Assembly (NCBI RefSeq): GCF_963855985.1
Contig: NC_087097.1
Location: 2,637,001 to 2,701,000 of the forward strand
Origin: Ostrinia nubilalis
Taxonomy: Eukaryota > Arthropoda > Insecta > Lepidoptera > Crambidae
Length of the DNA: 64,000 bases
Direction of reading: 5' to 3'
In this document: positions 33,269-43,894 of the stretch, in pieces
Layout of the letters: every line of letters starts with the position of its first letter
Numbering within the stretch: the stretch's first letter is position 1
The notes under the pieces: model-generated
Told to the model about the DNA's origin: nothing
What the model saw: only the letters and a program-made list of their open reading frames with translations
Database searches by the model: none
Made by a program: the position numbers and the translations under genes

Positions 33269-35065
33269 CATTTTCATTTGTTATAATTTCATTTTGTTCA
33301 TTCGTTGACAAAACGTGCCTCTTTTAAACCAACAGAAATAACAACGGGTTCAAAAAATAAAAATAAAAACTATCTCCAAACCGGCCATTTCACCAGAATA
33401 AAGGCAGAGTCTTTATCTCATTGAGAGGCGTTACACACGAAAATATCAAAGGCCTGTGTTTTATTTCCGAAATTTGCAAGCGTTTTCGGTTTTCCTCCGA
33501 TCAGCATATTCGAGAATTGAATTCGGTTGATTCATTTTATTGGTATTGTTTAAATTGTTTGGTATTTTTTAAATCGGATGATCGCACGTCACTACGATGT
33601 TAACGAGAACCTCTTTTTTCTTATTTATGAAACTATTTTAACATAATTATTTCGATTATTTCTCTCATATTGCACACAGTATGAACATCTGTTTTTTTTT
33701 ATAAATTAGGATTTTTCCTAGTTACCTAAATAAACTTACGAGTACCATAAAAACAAACTTGTAAGCATCTAGTTCAGATATCATTTGTTTAAGAAGGTCA
33801 ATAACTCACGTGTTCTAAAGGTAGACTTTCACCGCTACCCTTTTTCCAAAACAAAACAGCGTTAGCTCAATTTGAATAATACATTGTACTTTGCAAACAT
33901 AACACAACTCTAACCCAGAAAATACAAAACAAAATAAATACGGTGTACATATTAAATCACATAACTTCTTGGATCCGCACACCCAAAACTTTGGGGTGCA
34001 AAAATCCCACTCAACGAGCTAAAAATGTGTGAAATTTTCACAAAACGTCCACAATTCAGGCAGCAAGAGATGTTGAAACTCTGAATTACTTCGCAAAGTC
34101 TTCCGATAAATTCCGAAGCACAGTGAAAAGTATTTCATAAGGAAAATTGTAAATAAATTCGGCTAGGGCTGCCAAGTCGTAAAATTTGACAAATTATTTT
34201 TATGTGTGTTAAATCGCGGTTTGAGGAATCGCGTGGGTTGATGTCGATGTGTTGTGGGAATTTTCCTGCGAAAGCCGATTAAGTCAATCAATGGCAGAGT
34301 TTAAATCGAACCGTTTATTTTGTACGTACAGTTTTGTACGTTTTTTACCTATTTGGCACGGGATAGGCGGCTATTTACTACTTGTTTTTAAGTCTTTGTT
34401 TGGTTTATTGATATTATAAATAACTATAATTGAGAACTATCCGCTTTTTATCTTAGGTTACTTATCCTTTAGCATCAGTTTATGCAATACGAAATTAACC
34501 AAATGTTGACCGAGTTTTTTCTTTGTCATAATTTTTTGAAAAGTAATTGAGTTATTGGATAACTTGATAACCCTAGTAAGTTATTCAACTTGCCCGTAAT
34601 CTGGTGAGTCGGATCTGTGCGCTACTATTTATTTAAGCGCACTCGCCGCATCGTTACTGCCCCTTGAAGTTTACGAGTACAAACAGCACAACAAGCTAAC
34701 ACTGTGCCTTACGTAATTGTAATAAATGCTATTTTAAAGGTAACATTTGTAGCCAGAGGGGCAGTCGACTGTACAACGCAGTTGGTTAACGTGGTGCTTA
34801 CCCGGTTTAAGGTCATATTTTTTATGTTGCAACTGTTAATTAAAATATTTTATGGGCGTTAAACATGACTACTTAGTGAGTTGGAGCTTAAATCACTTGA
34901 AGCATTAGTACTTTTTTGTTATACTTGTATTGAACAGCTCGAGAGTTCATCAACAAATTCAACATTCTAGGAAAGCGAAATATTCCATGAAGAGAAAAAT
35001 ATGAAAAAATCCACATAGGTACCGTGTTTTACTTAGAGACCAAAATTAACGTGACCTGTCCCATA
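33269..35065. other. No recognised feature
   Basis: AT-rich sequence with short open frames only. Confidence 0.45.
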
Positions 35066-35230
35066 AATTCGTCGCTTGCCTCTCTAACTGACGTACATAT
35101 CTGTCATTTTTTTCGAAACTGAGTTATCTACACCATCTTAATCAATTTTGCAAGACGAATCGATCTGTCCAATCGCCTGAAAATTTTGCAAAATGTCAGT
35201 TACGTCAGTTAGAGAGGCAAGCGACGAATT
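35066..35230. mobile_element. MITE with perfect 30-bp terminal inverted repeats
   Basis: 35066-35095 (AATTCGTCGCTTGCCTCTCT...) is the exact inverse of 35201-35230. Total 165 bp; the 105-bp interior is AT-rich and non-coding. Perfect ends imply a young insertion or strong pairing constraint. No clear target duplication. No other copy in this window. Confidence 0.8.
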
Positions 35231-35937
35231 GTAAGTATGTGAATACTCGATCGTCTAAAAAAATTGTATCGCATTTTATTCTAACTCAAAGAATTTGTGA
35301 GGAATCTAATTCTCCGAAAGTTATTAGGTACTTATGGGACTTTTCCCACCACGGCAACTCTTGCGTTCCAATATCTTTCACAGTAAGCATGCAACAAAGT
35401 CAGAACATTGTCAATTAAATACATTGTCAGTTCAATTTACGCTGTTTCTTAGCACTATATTGCAATACAATAATCGCTCAGATCCCGCTTTCCGATCCCG
35501 TCTCCATCCGTCATAAAGTTTAACTTAGTGGACGGAGAAGTAAAAGTGAGCCGTTTGGATTTTCCAGCGAACCTAATAGCTGGTTTACGACCGGTACACG
35601 ATTTGAATACATTTTGATGGAATATGCGATTTATTGGTTTTATGGATTTATGGGTGCGGTTTATGAAATATTTGATATTTTCTCCAGACGGTTTAGCGAG
35701 ATAGACGCCGATTTGGTCATCTTTATAACGCTTATTTTACATTGTAAATAGGTATTTACATCGTGGTGACTAGGTTAGGTAGTCACGATACACTATTCTG
35801 CTTTTTCATTAAGTTACTATCAGCAGGATAGAGCAAAGAACATGTATAAATCTGTTTTTAAAAACTCGATGATTTTCAATTATTAGTTTACATTTAGATT
35901 TTCGCTTAGAAATTGATATAAAAATTATAAATTTTTG
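35231..35937. other. No recognised feature
   Basis: AT-rich sequence; nothing recurring. Confidence 0.4.
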
Positions 35938-36031
35938 AGTTAGTGACGTCATTACTCGTAGCTTGTATTCCCACTTATAATTTTTTTAATTAGTGACGCA
36001 TCATTACCTACTCGTAGCTTGTATTCCCACA
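35938..36031 (+). repeat. Short tandem duplication around a TGACG motif
   Basis: GTTAGTGACGTCATTACTCG and GTAGCTTGTATTCCCAC are repeated as ATTAGTGACGCATCATTACC, CTCGTAGCTTGTATTCCCAC about 50 bp downstream. The first copy contains a full TGACGTCA palindrome. Confidence 0.6.
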
Positions 36032-36540
36032 CAAAATCTGTGAGAGAGTCGCGTTTTGACTGATCAAGAAAAGTACGGCAATTGATTGGTAGCGTCAAAT
36101 GCCCCGTGCATATGCTATCAAGTAGTACCTCTCACTACACAAGAGTTTTAGGTTCTCTGTTCACATTCTCTTTCGATCGCGCTCACGTTCTCATGAAATA
36201 AGAATAGTTGCAGCGGTCTCTATAACCTAAGTGTTCTGTATCAGAATAAAACATAGGAAAGTGTAGGCGTGTCATAGTATCTTTATGGGTCATTAAATTT
36301 TGCTACATTTCTGGTTTTGCTTTGAAATAGGCCCTTTTGAATAGATAGAGATGGTCAAGTTTTATTTGCGTGTATCGTAAAATATGTATTATGCATAAGT
36401 AACACAATACCTACCTACTTTGAGGTGTGAAAACATATTTAATATTTAGTCATACCTGACTTGGTGGCCTGAGTTTGCAAAATAGACCACAAAGTGGTTG
36501 ACTTATTTGACTTGACTAAAGATTATCCTATGTCCCCTAA

Positions 36541-36650
36541 AGCCTGGTCCGTGAGCACGTAGAATCCCGTCCAATGACCCCAAGCTACCCATCCCTGTCG
36601 CTCGCGCGTAATTATGTTGCTGTCGCGACTGTGCGACGGGCGCCCGCAGT
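36541..36650. repeat. GC-rich block of unknown origin next to LINE end
   Basis: GCCTGGTCCGTGAGCACGTA to AGTGAGTGTGCGAGCGCG has much higher GC than the flanks and joins the LINE fragment at 36651. It may be an upstream part of a chimeric retroposed sequence. I recall similar blocks as repeats in Lepidoptera but see only one here. Confidence 0.4.
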
Positions 36651-36845
36651 GAGTGTGCGAGCGCGTTCTTCCAGCTCGTGGCTGGAAGACGTAGCATGGG
36701 CAGGCCCCCACTAGGTGGACCGACGATCTAGTGAAGGTCGCGGGAGGCGCCTGGATGCGGGCGGCGCAGGACCGGTCGTTTTGGATATCCTTAGACCTTT
36801 GTCCAGCAGTGGACGTCATTTGCCTGAAATGAATGAACGAACGTG
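36651..36845 (+). pseudogene. LINE C-terminal fragment, GAAC-tailed family
   Basis: The frame reads RWTDDLVKVAGGAWMRAAQD, RSFWISL, then a ~5-bp deletion relative to copy 767-1077 shifts the frame. It ends CAGTGGACGTCATTTGCCTG and AATGAATGAACGAACG. Dead C-terminal fragment. Confidence 0.75.
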
Positions 36846-37312
36846 CTGAAAAGAATAATTAGAAACCATTAACGTTGATAAAAAAGACATCAACTAAGTA
36901 AATCGCAGTTATTTATTGCCTATACCTGACTAATGCTTCTCCAGGAAAATCAGAACAAATTTCCCAAGGGTTTCGCAAAAAATATCTTCAATAACTTGGT
37001 AAAGTCTGGGAAAAATAACCAAGCAAAAGTAATTTGACAATACCCTTTTCTCCACTCCCTGTACTTTCATAGTAACTGTACAGAAGTAATAATGTACAGA
37101 TGACGGCACTTCAAGCGTCACACTATGGGAGCTTATGTAGTGGTAATAGGGGTGATGTTGTAACAACAATGTATGGCTTGATGTGCTATCGACTGTACCA
37201 TACGTACGTATTAGGTCTACCCGGGCAGCGAATATTACACCAGCGGTCACAGTAAAAACTTTCCGCTCCATTTTGTACAGCCACTTAAAAAAAATTAAAA
37301 ATATTTGAAAAT
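36846..37312. other. No recognised gene
   Basis: Part of a 152-codon minus-strand open frame (36930-37388), the longest outside the retrotransposon. Its composition is ordinary for AT-rich DNA and I recognise no domain. Confidence 0.4.
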
Positions 37313-37318
37313 ATTTAC

Positions 37319-37372
37319 CTTGGACACATGGGCAATACTTGATGTGCTTGTTGATTGTGCCCTCTTCTACGT
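37319..37372 (-). CDS. Candidate 54-bp exon (unproven)
   Basis: On the minus strand an acceptor-like ...AAAATTCTTCCAG precedes and a donor-like AAG|GTAAAT follows a 54-bp segment. One frame is open, reading VEEGTINKHIKYCPCVQ with split codons of phase 1 at both ends. It has a C-x-C pair and is GC-richer than the flanks. I do not recognise the peptide. The segment is short enough for chance. Confidence 0.2.
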
Positions 37373-38040
37373 CTGGAAGAATTTTCATATTATATTAATA
37401 AGTCCATGTGCTATAATTAGTTTACAAGCCATAAAAACATTGTAAAGTTTCATCATAAACCGTTTAGTTCTTTTCGTCTGTGTAATAATATTTTTTCCTA
37501 TGTAACCTAATAGTCATTTTGTCTACCGGCTCTAGCATGAAACATCATTTTTGTTTTTCAGAAAATAAGTATTTTATTTGAATTTATCTCCGAACTTTAT
37601 ATTAGGTACAAACTCGCAAAAAAGCTTTATTTTTCATTTATAGTGGAACGTCGCCCTAACTTCGAACCCAAACAAGTTATTTTAGGTTATCGTTAGTTTT
37701 TTCAGAGATACGTGCACAATAAAACCCTGTGGGGCGTTAAACCATGGTTTGTAGTGACCGCTGTGCGTCGGAAACGTGCGGAGTTATGCGGATTGGTGGA
37801 TTACTGCTGAACCAAGTTTAGTGTAACTAAATTGGTGCAGTAAGCTCACTGCGCTTTTAAATAATTATGGAAACTGGCGATCTTTCAATGGATACTGATA
37901 ACACCGACACTGACCTGAATAAGACTCTATACTTATCTTTGATTTCTAAGTCATAAAGTTATGGATACTGAAATAGTATTTTTTATATGACAGGAGGCAA
38001 ACGAAAAAGTTTCTTTTTATGTCAATTTTTAACATAACTA
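37373..38040. other. No recognised feature
   Basis: AT-rich sequence; nothing recurring. Confidence 0.4.
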
Positions 38041-38240
38041 CTAGTTTTTGCCCGCGGCTACAACGTTTCGTTCTGTCATAGAAAATCTTTATCGCGTTCG
38101 TATCCTCTTTCCAAAAATCCGGGACTCCTTTTTTTCTAGGTCTCATTTCAGTCCGTTCAGTGGTGTAAGCATGAAAGAGTCACAAACCATCCTTCTATCC
38201 GTCTAATTGTGTCTGACACTGAAGGAAACTACTAAATGGA
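38041..38240 (-). mobile_element. Helitron-like 3' fragment
   Basis: Read on the minus strand it ends GCCGCGGGCAAAAACTAG followed by T. Upstream ATAAAGATTTTCTATGACAG and the 'GGAAAGAGGATACGAACGCG' stretch parallel 45539-45600. The 5' end is missing or unrecognised. Non-coding. Confidence 0.55.
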
Positions 38241-38486
38241 TTATTATTTTAGTTACCCAACTCATTAATAAGTGTCTTCTACCCTTGATCAACTGCGTCT
38301 ACTGGGTATAACTCAGCTGTGCCGTTGCTATTCGCTGTGATACGTGGGTTATGAGTCGGCGGATTACCAGACTGGCTAACGTAAAGCAGAGGCTTTAGTG
38401 CCTCATGACATACTGTTCCACGGCGAAATAGTTGAGGTTTTCTTTATCAAAGTGAGAACTTTATTATAAATTAAGTATCATTTAAA

Positions 38487-38622
38487 ATAACCAGGTTGCT
38501 ACTATCTTCTTTGAACTATAACTAACCTCAAAAATCTGTCAATCTCCATACAAAAAACGGTTAATGTTAAAGTTACTACTTACTTAGTTTTAAAATTAAG
38601 TGGTGCAAAACATCCTTAGTAA
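38487..38622 (-). repeat. MITE family A, degraded copy
   Basis: AACCAGGTTGCTACTATCTT, CAAAAATCTGTCAATCTCCA and TACAAAAAACGGTTAATGTT, then AAGTGGTGCAAAACATCCTT: the family interior in inverse orientation with both ends eroded. Confidence 0.65.
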
Positions 38623-38846
38623 GTTGCTAAAAACAGCTTCGTATTTTCTGTCACAATCACGTATTTTTGGTTTTTACAACCAACGAACTCACATTAACTT
38701 AATTAAAATATTTACAAATTACAAAATACTGATTTCATCAATCCAACTACCTACTTAATAATTGCATTATAAAACTAGGCAATATTCATCGGTCCTTCTT
38801 GTTGCATCGTTACATTTTTATGATCCTACCAGATGAAAATCTATCT

Positions 38847-38904
38847 ACAATTACGGTGCAGTCCTGTTATCCCCCCTGGTTGGCAGGACTGCACCACAAT
38901 TACG
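38847..38904. mobile_element. 40-bp hairpin insertion flanked by 9-bp direct repeats
   Basis: ACAATTACG at 38847-38855 and again at 38896-38904 flank a 40-bp insert. Its ends GTGCAGTCCTG and CAGGACTGCAC are exact inverses, and the ~17-base loop TTATCCCCCCTGGTTGG lies between. The pattern is that of an extremely short terminal-inverted-repeat element with its target duplication (9 bp, as in Mutator-like elements; 8 bp would suit hAT). Confidence 0.7.
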
Positions 38905-38921
38905 ACATGTAAATTAGTCGC

Positions 38922-38967
38922 TTCAGCCAAATGACGTCCACTGCTGGACAAAGGCCTCCCCCAAGGT
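38922..38967 (-). pseudogene. Short LINE 3' end
   Basis: CGCTTCAGCCAAATGACGTC, CACTGCTGGACAAAGGCCTC, CCCCAAGG: the last ~45 bp of the common LINE C-terminus, minus strand. Confidence 0.7.
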
Positions 38968-39248
38968 TTGTAAATACCTACTTAGAATTGATAATAAATG
39001 TTGTTTTCCTATTTTAAAATCAACATTTCCTCGGATTGTAAAATACTTCACACATAAAAACTTTCACACCTACAACAAACAACCGAGTCATGTGCAATAT
39101 CCGATAGCCAAAGTTTAAAATATACGAGCCATAAAGACAGCACGGTCACATAATATTTTCCAAATCGGTAACTGTTTACTGTCTAGATAACTCCGGTTTT
39201 GCCACAATATAAATGGATACAGTAACTTCATTTTAAAGTGAACATAAA

Positions 39249-39366
39249 CCGAATTCGACGATCTGGTGATGGTTGTGGAAAGTGCCTGGGACTAGGTGGG
39301 AAGTTTGTGGAAAACCTTCAACGGCCTCCGACCAGCAGTGGACGTTTTTCGGTTAAAACGATAAAC
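39249..39366 (+). pseudogene. Degraded LINE C-terminal fragment
   Basis: CGACGATCTGGTGATGGTTG, GGAAGTTTGTGGAAAACCTT and CCAGCAGTGGACGTTTTTCG, then TTAAAACGATAAAC align with 944-1066 but with many changes. Confidence 0.6.
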
Positions 39367-39419
39367 CAAATTAGTTTCACTAGTGGTAGAGCAGAGTCGA
39401 GCTATAAAACAAAACACTA

Positions 39420-40140
39420 ACCCTGTTTCGTACCATCTTATCTGGGGGCACGGCAGTGCCCCCACCAAGTCGAGCAAAAAAGCGGCACGGCCGTACCATC
39501 CTTTTCTCGAAGCAATTCAGGCCATTTTCGACTGCCTGTAACTTCGTTGTGGATAAAACTAGAAGGCTGAATTTTCATTAGCTATGCAGGCATTGTAAAG
39601 ACACGGTATATTTAAAATTTCATTCAATTTGAACCAGTAGTTTAAGAATTATAACGGGTCAAAGTTACTTAATTTTGTCACTCACTGACTCACTGACTCA
39701 CTGACTCACTGACTCACCGATCATCAAAACTCTAAGGCACTTCTAGCAGACCTAGAAGCTTCAAATTTGGAATATAAGTAGTGTTTGGTGTATGAATCAA
39801 GGAAAAACTAAAATATTTGGGGGCACGGTAGTGCAACCGCCAAGTCGAGTAAAATTTTTCAATTTCGGTCCAGTTTTCTAGATACATAACTGCTGTCTAC
39901 AAAATACAAAAAGAAATGATATTTGGGGGCACGGTAGTGCAACCGCCAAGTCGAGTAAAATTTTTCAATTTCGGTCCAGTTTTCTAGATACATAACTGCT
40001 GTCTACAAAATACAAAAAGAAATGAGATCCCATCAAAAACAATACTTGTCAAAAAAACCAAGTCTCGCAACTCAGTTGTTCTACGGTAAAAAGTTGTGAG
40101 ATCCATGTAATACCAAGTCCAGGCCAGGAAATCTTTAACG
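39420..40140 (+). repeat. 'GGGGGCACGG(C/T)AGTGC' repeat region with CACTGACT microsatellite
   Basis: Three GGGGGCACGG(C/T)AGTGC blocks (39445, 39818, 39924) each lead into CAAGTCGAG(T/C)A. Between the first and second is a (CACTGACT)n tract at about 39683-39716 and the phrase TTCAAATTTGGAATATAAGT. It looks like an interspersed repeat; no protein recognised. Confidence 0.55.
39814..40025 (+). repeat. Perfect 106-bp tandem duplication
   Basis: 39814-39919 and 39920-40025 appear identical from TATTTGGGGGCACGG to AAAAAGAAATGA. Zero visible differences implies a very recent duplication, or an assembly artefact. Confidence 0.85.
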
Positions 40141-40769
40141 TTTTACATAAATATATTGACTTGGCCATCGCATGAAAACACGTGTAAATTAAATTATTTA
40201 GTGCATGCAAGGTGAATGCGTCCAATCAATGAATACAATTTTATATCATTTCAAATCTTTTATGATTGTTATGACATACTCTTTTTGATCGCGATATTAA
40301 AGATGTTGAATATTCTATCTATGTATTAGTTATGAAGACTTTTCACAGTTATGTAAACATACTTAGGACAAATAATTTAGTGGCTTCTGCTGCCATAAGA
40401 TTGTAAGATTATATAACCACAGATTATCTTGTTGTAGGTAATGGGTCTCCGTTAACAAGCAGTCAATGCATCTTATGACCATGTCCAATTTGTAACCGTA
40501 GGTATTTGTATTTTATTCAATCTAAAATCGGGTTTAATAACTAGTACTTTATCTGAGGTTCAAAAGAACTGCCGCCGTTTTAACGTTAAGTAAGGTAAAC
40601 TAAAACCCTAAGCGTAAACTGAAACCATAAACGTCGGTGCCAAGATTATGAAACATGTAAAGTTTGCCTGCACCGACTCCAAAAGTATCAATCATGGTAT
40701 ACCTACATAAATATTAATAATTCGTCCTAATAAATAAGTAGGTAATTAGTAATTATTTTTCTACTTTTT
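40026..40769. other. No recognised feature
   Basis: AT-rich sequence beyond the end of the repeat above. Confidence 0.4.
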
Positions 40770-41402
40770 AGTGTAGGTTTTTTGGAGTCGGTTTTATTTT
40801 TTTTTATAAAATTTTACTTATTTCTTGCTTTTTAGTTAACTAATTATTACCTTGATGTTACCACTGAAGGTAGGCAGTAAGTACATTGAGACCATATTCT
40901 TAATGTATATTATAAAAAAGTTCATCCCCAATTTTCCACCCTTGGGGGTGAAATATTTTCTTCAAACTCGCATGAAACCACCCTTTTGATAATACCTATT
41001 CAACAAAAAAATAATCGTTCAAATTGGTTCATAATCGGCGGAGATATTGCGTATAAAAAAGTTCATCCCCAATTTTCCACCCTTGGGGGTGAAATATTTT
41101 CTTCAAATTCGCATGAAACCACCCTTTTGATAATACCTATTCAACAAAAAAGTAATCGTTCTAATTGGTTTATAATCGGCGGAGATATTGCGTATAAAAA
41201 GTTCATCCCCAATTTTCCACCCTTGGGGGTTGTTTTTTTATTATTAAATTTAAATGGGACCACCCTTGAGGTATTACCTATACGCTGAAAAAAGATTTGT
41301 TCAAATCGGTTCATAATTGGTGGAGTTATCGCGTAACAAACATAGAAAAAAAAACATACGGGTCGAATTGAGAACCTCCTCCTTTTTTTGAAGTCGGTTG
41401 AA
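40770..41402 (+). repeat. Interspersed repeat containing three ~140-bp tandem units
   Basis: Units begin at about 40921, 41062 and 41202, each with TTCATCCCCAATTTTCCACC, CTTGGGGGT and (A/G)TAATCG(T)...ATCGGCGGAGATATTGCGTA. The region is bracketed by TTTTTTGGAGTCGGTTTTA (40778) and TTTTTTTGAAGTCGGTTGAAA (41384, here split). An open frame through two units is incidental to their near-codon period. The end sequence 41351-41400 recurs inverted at 43167-43211. Confidence 0.75.
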
Positions 41403-41821
41403 AATATCTAATCCAAGATTTTAAAATGACGAGATAAAACAAAAACTTGTATTAAAATCTTTCGTCGCAAGCTCGCGAGAGTTTCTCCAGCAAAATATTT
41501 TATAAAAAGCATCACACTGCACTGAACTTATGAACAATGTTTTGCTATGTTCCTATTTTTCCCGCATGCTGGACCGAACAAAAAGTGTGACACGCCTTGC
41601 ACATAGCTGCCCCTAATTTGAACCCGGGAACAATATTGTATTCAACTCTACACTCAGATTCTGCCATCCTTTACTTTCGTATGTTTTTCCATCCCGAATT
41701 TCATCCGAGTAGTGATGTTTGCGTGTTAAATGTCGATGATTTATCGTCAAAAGATACACTGTTATTTATAGAAATGAAGTATGTTAATAAACGCATTTGC
41801 ATATTTATTTGCCTAAGGTTT

Positions 41822-41881
41822 TTTTTTAATCCACAACGAGGAAGCTCTTGGCCTGTATCTCACCTGATGGTATCAGATTGA
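41822..41881 (-). repeat. LINE 3' tail ('AAGAGCTTCCTCGTTGTGG')
   Basis: On the minus strand CATCAGGTGAGATACAGGCC, AAGAGCTTCCTCGTTGTGGA and TTAAAAAAA. It matches 46705-46787 on plus. Terminal UTR of a non-LTR element; no coding part. Confidence 0.65.
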
Positions 41882-41918
41882 TTTCCTTTTCAGCATTCAT
41901 CTAATCAGTTAACTTTCT

Positions 41919-41986
41919 CCTGTTTATTAAGTTTAAGGTATAGTCGTGCCTAATAAGAATTAGGCACGACTAGATAAACAAACAGG
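41919..41986. repeat. Palindromic hairpin (14-bp perfect stem)
   Basis: TAGTCGTGCCTAAT (41941-41954) and ATTAGGCACGACTA (41959-41972) pair exactly around AAGA. Further out CCTGTTT (41919) pairs with AAACAGG (41980-41986). It could be a collapsed MITE. Nothing argues for a microRNA beyond the shape. Confidence 0.7.
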
Positions 41987-42589
41987 AAATAACGAAAAGG
42001 TATACGTTTGTCAAAAAACAAACCTTCTGTATGTCATTGTACCTACTGTTATGTAAAATAATTTCAGACAGCTTTAGTGTAGTAGGTAGGTACTCATAAC
42101 TCAACTTTGAAATTACTGCATAGCACCACAGTCGCTATTTCAGTGCAGATCTTCGTGTTGATGTTTTAATAGGTCAAATCTCTTATTTTTATCGATATTT
42201 TTCAATATCAAATTAGCCTCCCCCATCACTACCGCCAAGATTATTCGCCCAGATCGGAGCGCGAAAAATGAGTTCCAGTTTAATTTCGCCATTATCCATT
42301 CGCGCGTTGTTTTCTGATATATTTCCGCGTTTTTATGCCTTAGTTAGCTTTAAGGCGTGTGTTCATTAGGGGGAAAATAAAGAACGGGAGAAATATTGCA
42401 GCTCCTGGTGTTTATTATTAAAAAAACGTATAGAAAATTGCGTGGAAGGTTGGGTGTTGTTGTGACCTATAGGGTGAAAGTTAGCAAAATATACTCAACG
42501 CCGGCTGGCGCACGATCTTGAGCGATACAATAACATGCTTTTTAGATAGGTGATAACACTAGCTTTTGTTTATGTTTTGAATGGCACAC
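41987..42589. other. No recognised feature
   Basis: AT-rich with a few CpG-rich words; nothing identified. Confidence 0.4.
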
Positions 42590-42713
42590 TAAGGCTGAGT
42601 TGCACCACCTTATTTTAACTGTAACAATAACACTAACCGGTGCTTTTTATATGGATATTGACAGATTTTTGACGTTTGACAAAGTTAAAGTGAGATGATG
42701 CAACTCGGCTTCA
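42590..42713. repeat. MITE family A copy
   Basis: Left end TAAGGCTGAGTTGCACCACC, interior AACCGGTGCTTTTTATATGG and GACAGATTTTTGACGTTTGA, right end GATGATGCAACTCGGCTTCA. Closely related to 43527-43650. Confidence 0.85.
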
Positions 42714-43166
42714 ATTTTATTGTATTGTCAGAAAACAAACAGCATTTTATTACACAAAATAAGTGACAAAATATATTGGAGCATGTTTTTACTAATTGAT
42801 TTTGGCTACAAACTCTGATAGCTTCATCTATGTTAGAATATATAAAGTTCTCTACACATTCACATCACGTCAAAAGGTACCTACTAATGAACCGGTTGTG
42901 ATCTAGTTACTATTCGTAGAACCTAGGTCAAACATTACTGAGGTGTTCTGCCAAACTGTCTAATTCTAGATCTCGTTACCGCATTGTTTGCGCCATTGTG
43001 CGAATTCTAGAATTTACGTTCTAAAACTCTTGTCAAAACGTAAGGTTATTTGAATAACGTTATTTTATTAACGCCTTTTTTTAATTCTTTTTTATTTATT
43101 TCTCTTTCGCTTGGATACTTTTCGGCCTCAATAGATTGGTACTGGTCATTTATTTCTGCTTTAATT

Positions 43167-43211
43167 AGCCGACTTCAAAAAAGGATGAGGTCCTCAATTC
43201 GACTGTATGTC
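43167..43211 (-). repeat. Repeat end 'GCCGACTTCAAAAAAGGATG'
   Basis: GCCGACTTCAAAAAAGGATG, AGGTCCTCAATTCGACTGTA then TGTC is the inverse of the end of the repeat at 41351-41400. Only this end is present. Confidence 0.65.
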
Positions 43212-43526
43212 AGCAGCGACTCTGAAAGTAAATCGTAATTCTGTCCCACGATAGTCAAAAATAGATAGACAAAAAGTCAAAACGAAGATAGTGTTTAAAA
43301 GTGAACTTTTTTAGGGTTTTTCTATATAAATGAAAAAAAAAAGTAATTTACAACTTCTTCCATGAAGAGGTTACCGTAATTTTAATTCTATGATTGCGAC
43401 CGAACAATGATTTAACGGCACCAAAAACGGAATAGGCATTAAAACATCTGCACTACCGGTTCGATTCCGAGCACGTACACTGCCAAAGGCACCGCTCGGG
43501 TAACCGTGTTTTACGCAGTTTTATTC

Positions 43527-43650
43527 TAAGGCTGAGTTGTACCACCTTATTTTAACCGTAACAATTACAGTAACCGGTGCTTTTTGTATGGAGTTTGACA
43601 GATTTTTGACGTGTATCAAAGTTAAAGTAAGATGGAGCAACTCAGCCTAA
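43527..43650. repeat. MITE family A copy (best preserved)
   Basis: Left end TAAGGCTGAGTTGTACCACC, interior TTATTTTAACCGTAACAATT and ACCGGTGCTTTTTGTATGGA, right end AAGATGGAGCAACTCAGCCT ending AA. Both ends match over ~25 bp. ~124 bp. Confidence 0.88.
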
Positions 43651-43894
43651 CACTTTTAGGGAACCGATTTGCATCTTTCCACGTTTTACTGGCGTTTTAG
43701 AGGTTTGCTTTAATGCTATGAATCTCTTGGCAGTTTTATTTAAGGCCTTCTTTGTTAATAGGTGATATTTTGAAAATGTTGAATTGACACCTAAAATTAA
43801 TTACTTACACGATTTAAGTTTCGCGCATGACATTTTTTTTAAATCTACAGTTATAAAAGCGAAAGGTTACTGACTTCTACAAGTGCTGAGTCTC

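Noticed and set aside
36930..37388. 152-codon minus-strand frame as a gene
   Set aside because: No signal, domain or family resemblance; such a length is possible by chance in 64 kb. Only the 54-bp splice-bordered part is kept as a weak candidate.
40986..41288. 100-codon frame with an internal repeat
   Set aside because: It reads through two copies of the ~140-bp tandem unit; the repeat in the peptide simply reflects that.
43441..43490. Box-B-like GGTTCGATTCC suggesting a tRNA or SINE
   Set aside because: No box A at suitable spacing and no acceptor stem; a single short motif is not enough.
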